Origin: Paractinoplanes aksuensis
Lineage (GTDB): Bacteria > Actinomycetota > Actinomycetes > Mycobacteriales > Micromonosporaceae
Assembly (NCBI RefSeq): GCF_024137025.1
Contig: NZ_JAMYJR010000045.1
Coordinates: forward strand, 1 to 49,824
DNA: 49,824 nucleotides
Direction: 5' to 3'
Shown piece by piece: positions 7,074 through 19,416 of this stretch. The notes beneath the pieces were generated by a model that worked only from the letters and a program-made list of their open reading frames with translations, was not told the origin of the DNA and did not search any database. Each line of letters starts with the position of its first letter. The first letter of the stretch is position 1. Both the position numbers and the translations under genes were made by a program.

Positions 7074-7086
7074 AGGAGACCCTCCA

Positions 7087-8004
7087 GTGCGCGAGCACGA
7101 CTCTTTCGGCCCGTCCACCATGCGCCGCGGCCGCCGCAAGTTCGACGACGACGATCTGACCTTCCAGAAGCGGGGCGGCCCCGGGCCGCAGCTCAAGGAA
7201 GACCCCGACCTGCCCGACACCGGCGATGGCTGGTCCACCTGGGACGGCGCGTTGCACGGTCCCGTGCCTCGGCCCGACTGGGTACGCACCGAGCACGCCG
7301 CGGTCGACACCGAGCTCGGGATGCTGAAGACCGGCAAAGAGGCCGACGTGTACCTCGTACGCCGGGAAGTGCCCGACACCGACAAGGTGAGCATGCTGGC
7401 CGCCAAGCGCTACCGCGACGGCGACCACCGGCTCTTCCACCGCGACGCCGGTTATCTCGAGGGACGCCGGGTCCGCCGCTCCCGCGAGATGCGGGCCATG
7501 ACCAACCGCACCTCGTTCGGCAAAGAGATGATCGCCGGCCAGTGGGCGATGGCCGAGTTCGGCGCGCTCACCCACCTGTGGCAGGTCGGCCTGGAGAGCG
7601 GCCTGGTGCGGGTGCCCTACCCGGTGCAGCTGATCGGCACCGAGCTGATGATGGAGTTCATCGGCGACTGGGAGACCGGCGAGGCGGCGCCCCGGCTCGC
7701 GCAGGTGCGGGCCGACCCCGACCAGCTGGCCGACCTGTGGCGGCAGATGGCCGACGCGCTGTCGGTGCTGGCCCGCGCGCAGGTGGCCCACGGCGACCTC
7801 TCGCCCTACAACACGATGGTGCACGAGGGGCGGCTGGTGCTCATCGACCTGCCGCAGATCGTGGACGTGGTGGCCAACCCGCAGGGCGGCGACTTCATCG
7901 CGCGCGACGTGCGCAACGTCTCGGCCTGGTTCACCCAGCGCGGGCTGAAGGTGGACGCGGACGAGCTGCTCGAGCGGCTGCTCTACGAGGCGGGCCTCAA
8001 GTGA
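7087..8004 (+). CDS. RIO-type atypical protein kinase
   Basis: 305 residues from a GTG with AAGGAG nine bases upstream. After a charged N terminus, the kinase core shows the RIO nucleotide loop KTGKEADVYLV (81-91), the ATP-contacting lysine in AAKRYRDGDHRLFH (Lys107), the catalytic loop HGDLSPYNTMV (Asp237 and Asn242) and the metal-binding LIDLPQIVD (Asp254). These fit the RIO1 family of Ser/Thr kinases or ATPases. In eukaryotes and archaea RIO proteins act in small-subunit maturation; the bacterial role is unsettled. A hairpin precedes the gene and a strong inverted repeat follows its stop. Confidence 0.93.
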   Translation: MREHDSFGPSTMRRGRRKFDDDDLTFQKRGGPGPQLKEDPDLPDTGDGWSTWDGALHGPVPRPDWVRTEHAAVDTELGMLKTGKEADVYLVRREVPDTDKVSMLAAKRYRDGDHRLFHRDAGYLEGRRVRRSREMRAMTNRTSFGKEMIAGQWAMAEFGALTHLWQVGLESGLVRVPYPVQLIGTELMMEFIGDWETGEAAPRLAQVRADPDQLADLWRQMADALSVLARAQVAHGDLSPYNTMVHEGRLVLIDLPQIVDVVANPQGGDFIARDVRNVSAWFTQRGLKVDADELLERLLYEAGLK

Positions 8005-8020
8005 GGTGCCGTCAAGGGTT

Positions 8021-8058
8021 CCGGCCGCGACCGCCCCGATCCGGGCGGCCGCGGCCGG
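8021..8058. terminator. Probable bidirectional terminator between convergent genes
   Basis: CCGGCCGCG (8021-8029) pairs with CGCGGCCGG (8050-8058); after one mismatch CCGCCC pairs with GGGCGG. The 15-bp GC stem lies between the ends of the RIO kinase and DUF2630 genes. No T-run follows, as is common in high-GC actinobacteria. Confidence 0.6.
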
Positions 8059-8065
8059 CGCCGCG

Positions 8066-8311
8066 TCACTGCAGGTAGCCCTCGACCTCGCCGACGCTGT
8101 GGGCCTGCTCGGCGTCGGGGTTGTTGCCCACCTCGCGGGCCGCCCGGCGCCGGCGCAGCAGGTCCCAGCACTGGTCCAGGGCCTCTTCCATCTCCTTGAG
8201 CCGGGCGTGCTCCTCGCTCGAGGAGATCTCGCCCCTGCTCAGCTGCTCGCGCAGCTTGTGCTCCTCATCGACCAGGCCGTGGATCCGGCTCAGCACCGTC
8301 TTGTCATCCAT
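8066..8311 (-). CDS. DUF2630 family protein
   Basis: 81 residues starting MDDKTVLSRIHGLVDEEHKL, a close fit to the small actinobacterial DUF2630 family. It is highly charged and predicted helical, with REQLSRGEISSSEEHARLKE forming a likely coiled coil and a DQCWDLLRRRRAARE segment. The length is normal for the family. The open frame continues upstream, but the extension is Arg/Gly-rich antisense shadow. The function of the family is unknown. It is convergent with the RIO kinase gene. Confidence 0.88.
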   Translation of the reverse strand: MDDKTVLSRIHGLVDEEHKLREQLSRGEISSSEEHARLKEMEEALDQCWDLLRRRRAAREVGNNPDAEQAHSVGEVEGYLQ

Positions 8312-8361
8312 GCCGGGAAGCCTATGCGCTGATCTCCCGAGGTGGGACGTCACCGTCGTCA

Positions 8362-9204
8362 CTACAGATCGCGGCGCTGGAAGGCCAGTCCGGCCAGGGC
8401 CAGCACGAGAGCGACCCAGACGAGCGCCCAGAGCAGATAGGCGACCGTCAGCGGGGACGAGCTGAGGAACGGGTGCCCTTGGAAGGCCTCGCTGAACTGC
8501 GAGATCAGCGTCGGGTCCTGGAATGCCCGCATCGCGCCCCGCCACAGGCCGTCGGTCGGCAGCAGCATCTGCGAGACCGTGCCGATCCGCTCGACGCTCG
8601 CGTTGCCCAGCGCCTGGCCGAGACCCCCGACCACACCCGCGATCCAGGTGGCGCCGAACAGACCGACCGCCACCACGCCCGAGGCCATCGGCGAGATGAC
8701 CGTGGACAGCAACAGGCCCAGCGTCAGCAGCGTCACCGACTGGGCGGCCAGCAACGCCAGCCCGGTCACCGGGTCGGGCGGCCAGTAACCGGTGGTGACC
8801 TGCACGATCACCAGCTGGGCGGCGCCGGCCACGGCCACGAAACCGGCCCCGAACGCGACCAGCCCGAGCCACTTGCCGAGCAGCACCCACGCGCGCCGGA
8901 CCGGGCGGGCCAGCACGGCCAGCGCGATGCCCGACTCGGACTCCCCGGCCACGGTCGGACCGGCCAGGAACGCCGTGCCGAGCGCGGCGATCAGGCTCAG
9001 CCCGAACATCACCAGGTTGAGCACGAGGGCGGCCGCCAGCTTGGACTCGCCACTGGTCAGGCCGCCGTACTCGGCGTTGATGCGGGAGAACCCCCAGGCG
9101 CTCAACGACAGCAGAACTATCGTCAGCACGGCCAGCGACCGCAGCACCCGGCGGCGGGCCGCCTCGCGCAGCGTCAGACCGGCGACGGTCAGCACGATCC
9201 TCAT
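8362..9204 (-). CDS. ABC-2 type transporter permease
   Basis: 280 residues with about six hydrophobic segments, among them SLAVLTIVLLSLSAWGF near the N terminus and VAYLLWALVWVALVLALAGL at the end. The family hallmark SGIALAVLARPVRRAWVLLG follows the second segment; this SG..-..LARPV.R pattern is typical of NosY/ABC-2 permeases. The ATG overlaps the ATPase stop by four bases, so the two form one exporter. It is the last gene of the operon beginning with the ECF sigma factor at 11685. The substrate is unknown. Confidence 0.9.
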   Translation of the reverse strand: MRIVLTVAGLTLREAARRRVLRSLAVLTIVLLSLSAWGFSRINAEYGGLTSGESKLAAALVLNLVMFGLSLIAALGTAFLAGPTVAGESESGIALAVLARPVRRAWVLLGKWLGLVAFGAGFVAVAGAAQLVIVQVTTGYWPPDPVTGLALLAAQSVTLLTLGLLLSTVISPMASGVVAVGLFGATWIAGVVGGLGQALGNASVERIGTVSQMLLPTDGLWRGAMRAFQDPTLISQFSEAFQGHPFLSSSPLTVAYLLWALVWVALVLALAGLAFQRRDL

Positions 9205-10097
9205 GAGGTCTCCCCGCTCCGGATGATGTCGAGCAGCCGTTCCTCGAGGGTGATCCGGCCCGGCTCGACCGCGTGCACCCGCACGCCGAGTTTCACCAGC
9301 GCGGCCACCAGGTCGGGCACGGTCTCGAGGTCGATGATCGGCACGACGTACTGGTCGCCCTCTTTTTTGTACGAGCCCAGGCAGCTCTCGGCCTCGGCCG
9401 TGACCCCCTCCAGGCGCAGTCGCAACTCCCGCTGCCCGAGCAGCTCGGCCAACGTCCCCGAGGTGGCGACCCGCCCGTGGTCGAGGATCACCACCCGGTC
9501 GCAGACCCGCTCCACCTCGCCGATCAGGTGCGAGTTGAGCAGCACGGCCACCTCCCGTTCGCGCAGCGAGAGCAGCAGATCCCGCACGTCGGCCCGCCCG
9601 ATCGGATCGAGGGCACTGGTCGGTTCGTCGAGAACCACCAGTTCCGGACGGGCTACGAGCGCGACCGCCAGGCCGAGGCGCTGCTGCATGCCCTTCGAGA
9701 ACCCGCCCACCCGGTCCCCGGCCCGGTCGGCCAGCCCGACCAGGCCGAGGCAGTCCTGCTGCTCCGCCGCCGGGACGGTCACGCTCGCCAGCCGGGTGTG
9801 CAGCCGCAGCACCTCGGCCGCGGTCAGCCAGGGCTGGTAGCGGAACAGCTCGGGCAGATAGCCGACCCGGGCCCGCGACTGCGGATCCGTTCCCGGCCGT
9901 CCCAGCAGCATGACCTCGCCCGCGTCCGGCCTGACCAGACCGAGCAGCATCTTGATGACCGTCGTCTTGCCCGCGCCGTTCGGGCCGAGCAGAGCGACCA
10001 CCTCGCCCCGGCCCACCTCGAACGTCACGCCGTCCACGGCCTGTCGCTTCCCGTACCGTTTCCGCAGGCCCGAGGCCCACACCGCGGGCGACGTCAC
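9201..10097 (-). CDS. ABC transporter ATP-binding protein
   Basis: 298 residues from a GTG that overlaps the anti-sigma stop (GTGA). Walker A is GPNGAGKTT (38-46), the signature is FSKGMQQR (about 133-140), and Walker B is ELVVLDEPTSALDP (about 152-165). The H-loop is in LLNSHLIGEVERVCD. The C-terminal 70 residues form the extra domain typical of ABC-2 exporter ATPases. It pairs with the permease downstream. Upstream frames that read through the anti-sigma gene are shadows. Confidence 0.93.
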   Translation of the reverse strand: MTSPAVWASGLRKRYGKRQAVDGVTFEVGRGEVVALLGPNGAGKTTVIKMLLGLVRPDAGEVMLLGRPGTDPQSRARVGYLPELFRYQPWLTAAEVLRLHTRLASVTVPAAEQQDCLGLVGLADRAGDRVGGFSKGMQQRLGLAVALVARPELVVLDEPTSALDPIGRADVRDLLLSLREREVAVLLNSHLIGEVERVCDRVVILDHGRVATSGTLAELLGQRELRLRLEGVTAEAESCLGSYKKEGDQYVVPIIDLETVPDLVAALVKLGVRVHAVEPGRITLEERLLDIIRSGETS

Positions 10098-11149
10098 CGC
10101 AGCCCCCGGGCCACCGTCAGCACCTCGTCGCCGCTCAGCGAGCCGGCGACCAAGGTGACCGTGCCGGCGCGGACCCAGACGACCGCGCTCATCACCCCGT
10201 CGCTCGAGCTCAGCAGGGTGGCCGGCGCCCCGCCGACGTCGGTCGGCTCGCTCGTCATCTCCTCCGGCATCACGTGCAGCGGCAGCGTGGTCCCGTCCGC
10301 GGTGAAGCGGCGCAACTGCGCGGCCACGTCGGCCGGCAGACCCGACAGCGACAACAGGTAGTCGCGGGCCGTCACGAAGGGCACCCCCGTCGAGTACGCG
10401 GTGGGAGCGACCGCCCGGGCCACGATCATGGACGGGACGCCCTGCTTGCTCGACCACACCGTGGCCGCGCCGGGCCCGGCGGTCAACCGGAAGCTGCTCC
10501 CGTCCAGTCCGGCCGGCATCGTCGGTGGAGTCTCACCCTGTTTCTGGGCGAAGGCCGCGACCTTGGCCGCCCGGAACGTGAAGCTCGCGCTGATGCGCTT
10601 CCCGGCCTGATACGACGGCTCGCCGGTCACCCCGCGGGGCAGTTCGGCGACCTCGGGCAGGTCGAGGCCGCTCTCCTTCTCGGCGGCGGCCGCGTCCCCC
10701 ACCGGATGGATCTGCGGGCGGGAGGTGATCTCGACGTCGCCCCACGACGACAGGTCGGGCATGGCCATCAGGTCGGCCTGGTGGACGGTGACCGGGGCGA
10801 TGCGCTCGGTCCGGAAGATCTGGAACCAGTCACCCGCGGCTGCCGCGCCCGCCCCCGCCAGCAGCACGCCCACGGCGGCACCGGCGATGATCGGACTGCG
10901 CCATTTGCGCCTCGTCCGGCTGGGCGCCCGGCCGGGATCGGCGGCGGCCAGCCGGCGCCAGGCGGCGTCGACATCCACGTCGGCCTCAGCGGGCAGGGCC
11001 TCGGCCGTGAAAAGGGCGTCTTTCTGGGCCATGGCCACTCCTTCGGTGCAGATCGGGCAGTTCGCGACGTGCTCGCGATCGGTGTCGGCCACACCGAGCG
11101 GCTCGTCCACCAGCCGGCGCAGCACGCCGTCGTTCGGGTGGCGCGTCAT
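10094..11149 (-). CDS. Anti-sigma factor with ZAS zinc motif and one membrane helix
   Basis: 351 residues. The N-terminal cytoplasmic part carries HVANCPIC (His27, Cys31, Cys34), the Hx3Cx2C zinc-anti-sigma motif. A membrane segment follows at about 86-106 (SPIIAGAAVGVLLAGAGAAA), then a large extracytoplasmic domain of about 240 residues that could sense an envelope signal. The ATG overlaps the stop of the ECF sigma gene by four bases, giving the usual sigma/anti-sigma coupling. The outer domain is not one I recognise. Confidence 0.88.
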   Translation of the reverse strand: MTRHPNDGVLRRLVDEPLGVADTDREHVANCPICTEGVAMAQKDALFTAEALPAEADVDVDAAWRRLAAADPGRAPSRTRRKWRSPIIAGAAVGVLLAGAGAAAAGDWFQIFRTERIAPVTVHQADLMAMPDLSSWGDVEITSRPQIHPVGDAAAAEKESGLDLPEVAELPRGVTGEPSYQAGKRISASFTFRAAKVAAFAQKQGETPPTMPAGLDGSSFRLTAGPGAATVWSSKQGVPSMIVARAVAPTAYSTGVPFVTARDYLLSLSGLPADVAAQLRRFTADGTTLPLHVMPEEMTSEPTDVGGAPATLLSSSDGVMSAVVWVRAGTVTLVAGSLSGDEVLTVARGLR

Positions 11150-11685
11150 GAGGTCAACTCCTTGCGCAGAGCGGATTCGGCGCGCCGCACGGTGGTGCCG
11201 ACGCTGCCGGGGGAGAGGTCGAGGGCGGCCGCCACCTCGGCGTAGCTGAGGCCGCTGTGCCGCAGCACGAGCGCGACCGCCTGCTTGCGGGGCAGTCGCG
11301 CCAGGGCGGCCCGCACGCGGCGCCGTTCCTCCGCGGCCACCACCGCGTCGGCGACGTCGGGCACCGTCGCTTCGTGCGGCCGGGCGGCCTGCTCACGGCC
11401 GGCGCGGCGTTTTCCCGTACGGATGTGATTGAGGGCAGTGTGGGCCGCCGCCACGGAGAGCCAGGGCAGGGCCTCGCCCGCCGGCACGTCCGAGCGCCCG
11501 AAGGTCAGGAAAACCTCCTGCGCGACGTCCTCCGCCTCGTCGCGCGAACCCAGGACACGGGCGGCCACGGCCACCACCCGCGGATAAGCGGCCCGGAACA
11601 CCTGCTCCAGGTCGTCCCGGGCCACCGGGCTGCGTCTCGACAGGGCCACGCTGTCCTTCCCGCCGTGGGCCAGTGCTAAGTCCAT
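11146..11685 (-). CDS. ECF sigma-70 factor
   Basis: 179 residues. Region 2 reads DDLEQVFRAAYPRVVAVAAR then SRDEAEDVAQEVFLTFGR; region 4 is RAALARLPRKQAVALVLRHS followed by GLSYAEVAAALDLSPGSVGT. It is a SigE-like extracytoplasmic-function sigma factor without extra domains. It leads a four-gene unit with the anti-sigma and the ABC exporter, each overlapping the next by four bases, so the exporter is probably part of its response. A promoter-like element lies just upstream. Confidence 0.92.
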   Translation of the reverse strand: MDLALAHGGKDSVALSRRSPVARDDLEQVFRAAYPRVVAVAARVLGSRDEAEDVAQEVFLTFGRSDVPAGEALPWLSVAAAHTALNHIRTGKRRAGREQAARPHEATVPDVADAVVAAEERRRVRAALARLPRKQAVALVLRHSGLSYAEVAAALDLSPGSVGTTVRRAESALRKELTS

Positions 11686-11690
11686 GCCTC

Positions 11691-11720
11691 TCTAGCACCG
11701 CCGCCGCCGCGGTTGTGACA
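11691..11720 (-). promoter_or_regulatory. Candidate ECF-type promoter of the sigma operon
   Basis: The minus strand has TGTCACAACC (11720-11711), an AAC-type -35 element, and GCTAGA (11696-11691) 14 bp further on. The ATG follows within six bases, so a transcript from here would be nearly leaderless. Autoregulation is typical of ECF operons, but the match is only by eye. Confidence 0.35.
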
Positions 11721-11722
11721 GC

Positions 11723-12130
11723 TCAGCCCGGAAAAGCCCGCGCAGCCGTCGACGACACGGTGGCGAGGTTGGGGCGAGCCGGGATGAGAAGTGTGGGAAC
11801 ACCCAGGGACTGGTTCATGGCCGCCAGCTCCTGCTCATGCCGTACGTCAGTCGTGTTGCGGACGCCGCGGACGATGACGTCGGCGCTGTGCTGGTGGCAG
11901 TAGTCGGCAGTGAGCCCGCGCCACGCCGTGACAGTGACGTTGTGCCAGGTGGCTGGCAGGGCGGCGTGGACGGCAGCGGCCCGAGCCTCGCTCTCGCGGG
12001 TCGGTTGCTTGGCGGCGTTGACGGCCACGAGCACGGTCAGTTCGTCGAAAAGTCGGCGGGCGCGCTCGATGACGTCGAGATGGCCGGGCGTGACCGGGTC
12101 GAAGGTGCCGGGATAGACCGCGCGGGACAT
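11723..12130 (-). CDS. coaD: Short CoaD-like phosphopantetheine adenylyltransferase
   Basis: 135 residues. It contains the CoaD nucleotidyltransferase signature YPGTFDPVTPGHLDVI with the TxGH motif, VAVNAAKQPT with the substrate-binding Lys, IVRGVRNTTDVRHEQELAAM (family GLR..DF.YE..MA.MN) and a terminal TVSSTAAR (family SSS.VR). The family makes dephospho-CoA from 4'-phosphopantetheine and ATP in CoA synthesis. Usual length is about 160, so this protein lacks the last C-terminal helix, and LGVPTLLIPARPNL is unusual where the family has VE.-F..P. It may be a divergent paralogue. Confidence 0.82.
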   Translation of the reverse strand: MSRAVYPGTFDPVTPGHLDVIERARRLFDELTVLVAVNAAKQPTRESEARAAAVHAALPATWHNVTVTAWRGLTADYCHQHSADVIVRGVRNTTDVRHEQELAAMNQSLGVPTLLIPARPNLATVSSTAARAFPG

Positions 12131-12264
12131 GGCCCGAGCTTAAGTCCCGCCGCGGCGCCTCACGCCGTGCCTCCCGAACCCAGCGCCCACCCTCCCGGGG
12201 GCCCCCGTCCACCGGTGATCTTACGTTTTTGGCGGCTCAGGGGGCACGACAAGCCGGCCCGCCA

Positions 12265-12290
12265 TGTGGACAACGCGTGTTTGTGGATAA
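12265..12290 (-). other. Pair of DnaA-box 9-mers
   Basis: TGTGGACAA (12265-12273) and TGTGGATAA (12282-12290) are the reverse complements of TTGTCCACA and TTATCCACA, the preferred Streptomyces and E. coli DnaA boxes. They have the same orientation with starts 17 bp apart, in the gap between the aconitase terminator and the CoaD-like gene. Confidence 0.6.
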
Positions 12291-12293
12291 AGC

Positions 12294-12329
12294 GAAGCCC
12301 CGCCTCCCAGGTGCGAAAGGCGGGGCTTC
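12294..12329 (-). terminator. Rho-independent terminator of aconitase
   Basis: A perfect 12-bp stem GAAGCCCCGCCT / AGGCGGGGCTTC with a 12-nt loop starts 11 bp after the aconitase stop. On the transcribed minus strand it is followed by GCTTTAT. Confidence 0.85.
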
Positions 12330-12340
12330 GGCCGGACGAC

Positions 12341-15112
<2,772 letters not shown>

Positions 15113-15176
15113 CGTCATCTCCTTCACACCCAGCGACTGTCATTCAAGTCTTTCGCACCGAAAGGGCGGCCTTCGG

Positions 15177-15192
15177 GTTAGGCATACCTAAC
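15177..15192. promoter_or_regulatory. Iron-box-like palindrome (DtxR/IdeR type) upstream of acnA
   Basis: GTTAGGCATACCTAAC is a 16-bp palindrome with one mismatched pair. It matches the inner 14-mer of the DtxR/IdeR iron box (TTAGGCTAACCTAA) at 12 of 14 positions. It lies about 65 bp upstream of the acnA start, between the coding region and the AcnR-like site. Iron control would suit an Fe-S enzyme. Confidence 0.55.
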
Positions 15193-15216
15193 TCTCGGTT
15201 CACGGTTGTTCATAAA

Positions 15217-15232
15217 CCGTACGTCCGTCTTG
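15217..15232 (-). promoter_or_regulatory. Putative AcnR operator upstream of acnA
   Basis: The minus strand reads CAAGACGGACGTACGG, one base different from the element upstream of acnR at 6162-6177. Similarity also extends weakly into both flanks. The site is about 105 bp upstream of the acnA start and could also affect the divergent gene at 15304. Confidence 0.6.
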
Positions 15233-15303
15233 TAAGCCTGCGCAAGGCGGGGTCGCCCTCCTCTCACGTTTACCCCGGTCGCGCCCCGGGCACATCTCGA
15301 AAC

Positions 15304-15693
15304 GTGAAGGCGCCTGCTGACCTGGTTTCGCTGAGCGAGTTCTTCGGCCGCTACGCCACCGCTCTGACCAGCGGAGACGTGGCCGCGATCGCCAACTGCT
15401 ACGCGCTGCCGGGCATGGTGGTCTCCGATTCCTACAGCTTCACGTTCGCCTCGCCGGCCGCGGTCGCGCTGTCGTTCCTCGGCGCCGCCCCCAGCTACGA
15501 CGAACGTCAGATCGTGGCCGCACACGCTCAGTTGCTCGACGTGCAGACGTTGTCGTCCGCCCTGAGCCTGGTGTCGGTCGAGTGGGAATATCTCGATTCG
15601 CGAGGAAATGCCGTGCCGGGGGAGAGTTACAGCTATCTGCTGCGGCTCGGGGCGGATGGGCCGAGAATCACCACGGTCATCGCTACGCGCTGA
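15304..15693 (+). CDS. NTF2-like / SnoaL-like domain protein
   Basis: 129 residues from a GTG. The opening SLSEFFGRYATALTSGDVAA, followed by IANCYALPGMVVSD, is the standard first-helix pattern of NTF2-like folds, and LVSVEWEYLDSRGNAV gives the later beta strands with a conserved Trp. Such proteins are small cones that act as isomerases, binding proteins or polyketide-associated enzymes; no catalytic dyad can be assigned. No ribosome-binding site is visible, so the transcript may be leaderless. It is divergent from acnA. Confidence 0.75.
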   Translation: MKAPADLVSLSEFFGRYATALTSGDVAAIANCYALPGMVVSDSYSFTFASPAAVALSFLGAAPSYDERQIVAAHAQLLDVQTLSSALSLVSVEWEYLDSRGNAVPGESYSYLLRLGADGPRITTVIATR

Positions 15694-15724
15694 AACTGTC
15701 GGACCCTGGTGCGAGTATGGCCAG

Positions 15725-18565
<2,841 letters not shown>

Positions 18566-18648
18566 GGTTCAGCTGAGAGTCCACTTCCGGATGGCTGTGA
18601 GGGGTCGCGCTCGCCTGCGCTCTGCGAAAGGATGGGCGGGGGAGGGGT

Positions 18649-19416
18649 GTGCAGTTGCGCGAGGTGAATTACGACGACCGGCAGCATCTGGTCTATGCGC
18701 GGGCCCGCGCGTTGACCCCGGACAGGCTGGCCGACTGGCTGCGCGTCTTCGCGCGCCACGCGCCCGACCGGCGTCCGCTCGAGGTGCTCGACCTCGGCTC
18801 CGGCACCGGCCGTTTCACCCCTGGGCTGGCCGCGGAATTCGGCGGCCCGGTCTGGGGCGTCGAGCCGTCCGACCACATGCGAGCCGTCGCCGAGGAACAC
18901 GGCGAGCACCCCGGCGTGACCTACCTGGCCGGCTCGGCCACCGAGATCCCGCGGCCCGACGCCGGCTGCGACCTCGTGCTGCTGTTCCTCGTGCTGCACC
19001 ACGTCCGCGACCACGCCGCCGCGGCGGCCGAGATCGCCCGCGTGCTGCGCCCCGGCGGCCGGGTGCTGATCCGCAGCCTGTTCCCCGACCGCATGCCCGA
19101 GCTGCCGTGGTACAGCTACTTCCCGGGCGCCCGGGACATCGACGAGCAGGTCTTCCCGCGTCTCGACCCGCTGCTCGACACCTTCGCCGCGGCCGGCCTC
19201 GACTTCGTGACGGTCGAGCGGGTGCAGGAACGCATCGCCGACAGCCTGGCCGAGTACGAGCACCGGCTGAAGCTGCGCGGCTCGTCCACGTTCGAGCGGC
19301 TGACCGAGCTCGAGATCATCGAGGGCTTCGACGCGCTCGAGGCGGCCGTGCGGGCCGAGGGCCGAGCGCGGCCGGTCGACGAGGAGAGCGATCTACTCGT
19401 CCTGCAGCGCGCTTAG
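18649..19416 (+). CDS. Class I SAM-dependent methyltransferase
   Basis: 255 residues from a GTG behind a G-rich ribosome-binding site (GGGGGAGGGG). Motif I is VLDLGSGTGRFTPGLA (about 48-63), the acidic residue of motif II is in VWGVEPSDHM, and the post-motif is CDLVLLFLVLHHVRDHAAAA followed by RVLRPGGRVLIRS. This is the UbiE/Methyltransf_11 type that methylates small molecules; the substrate is unknown. Its 3' end overlaps the convergent ECF42 gene by 24 bp. Confidence 0.92.
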   Translation: MQLREVNYDDRQHLVYARARALTPDRLADWLRVFARHAPDRRPLEVLDLGSGTGRFTPGLAAEFGGPVWGVEPSDHMRAVAEEHGEHPGVTYLAGSATEIPRPDAGCDLVLLFLVLHHVRDHAAAAAEIARVLRPGGRVLIRSLFPDRMPELPWYSYFPGARDIDEQVFPRLDPLLDTFAAAGLDFVTVERVQERIADSLAEYEHRLKLRGSSTFERLTELEIIEGFDALEAAVRAEGRARPVDEESDLLVLQRA

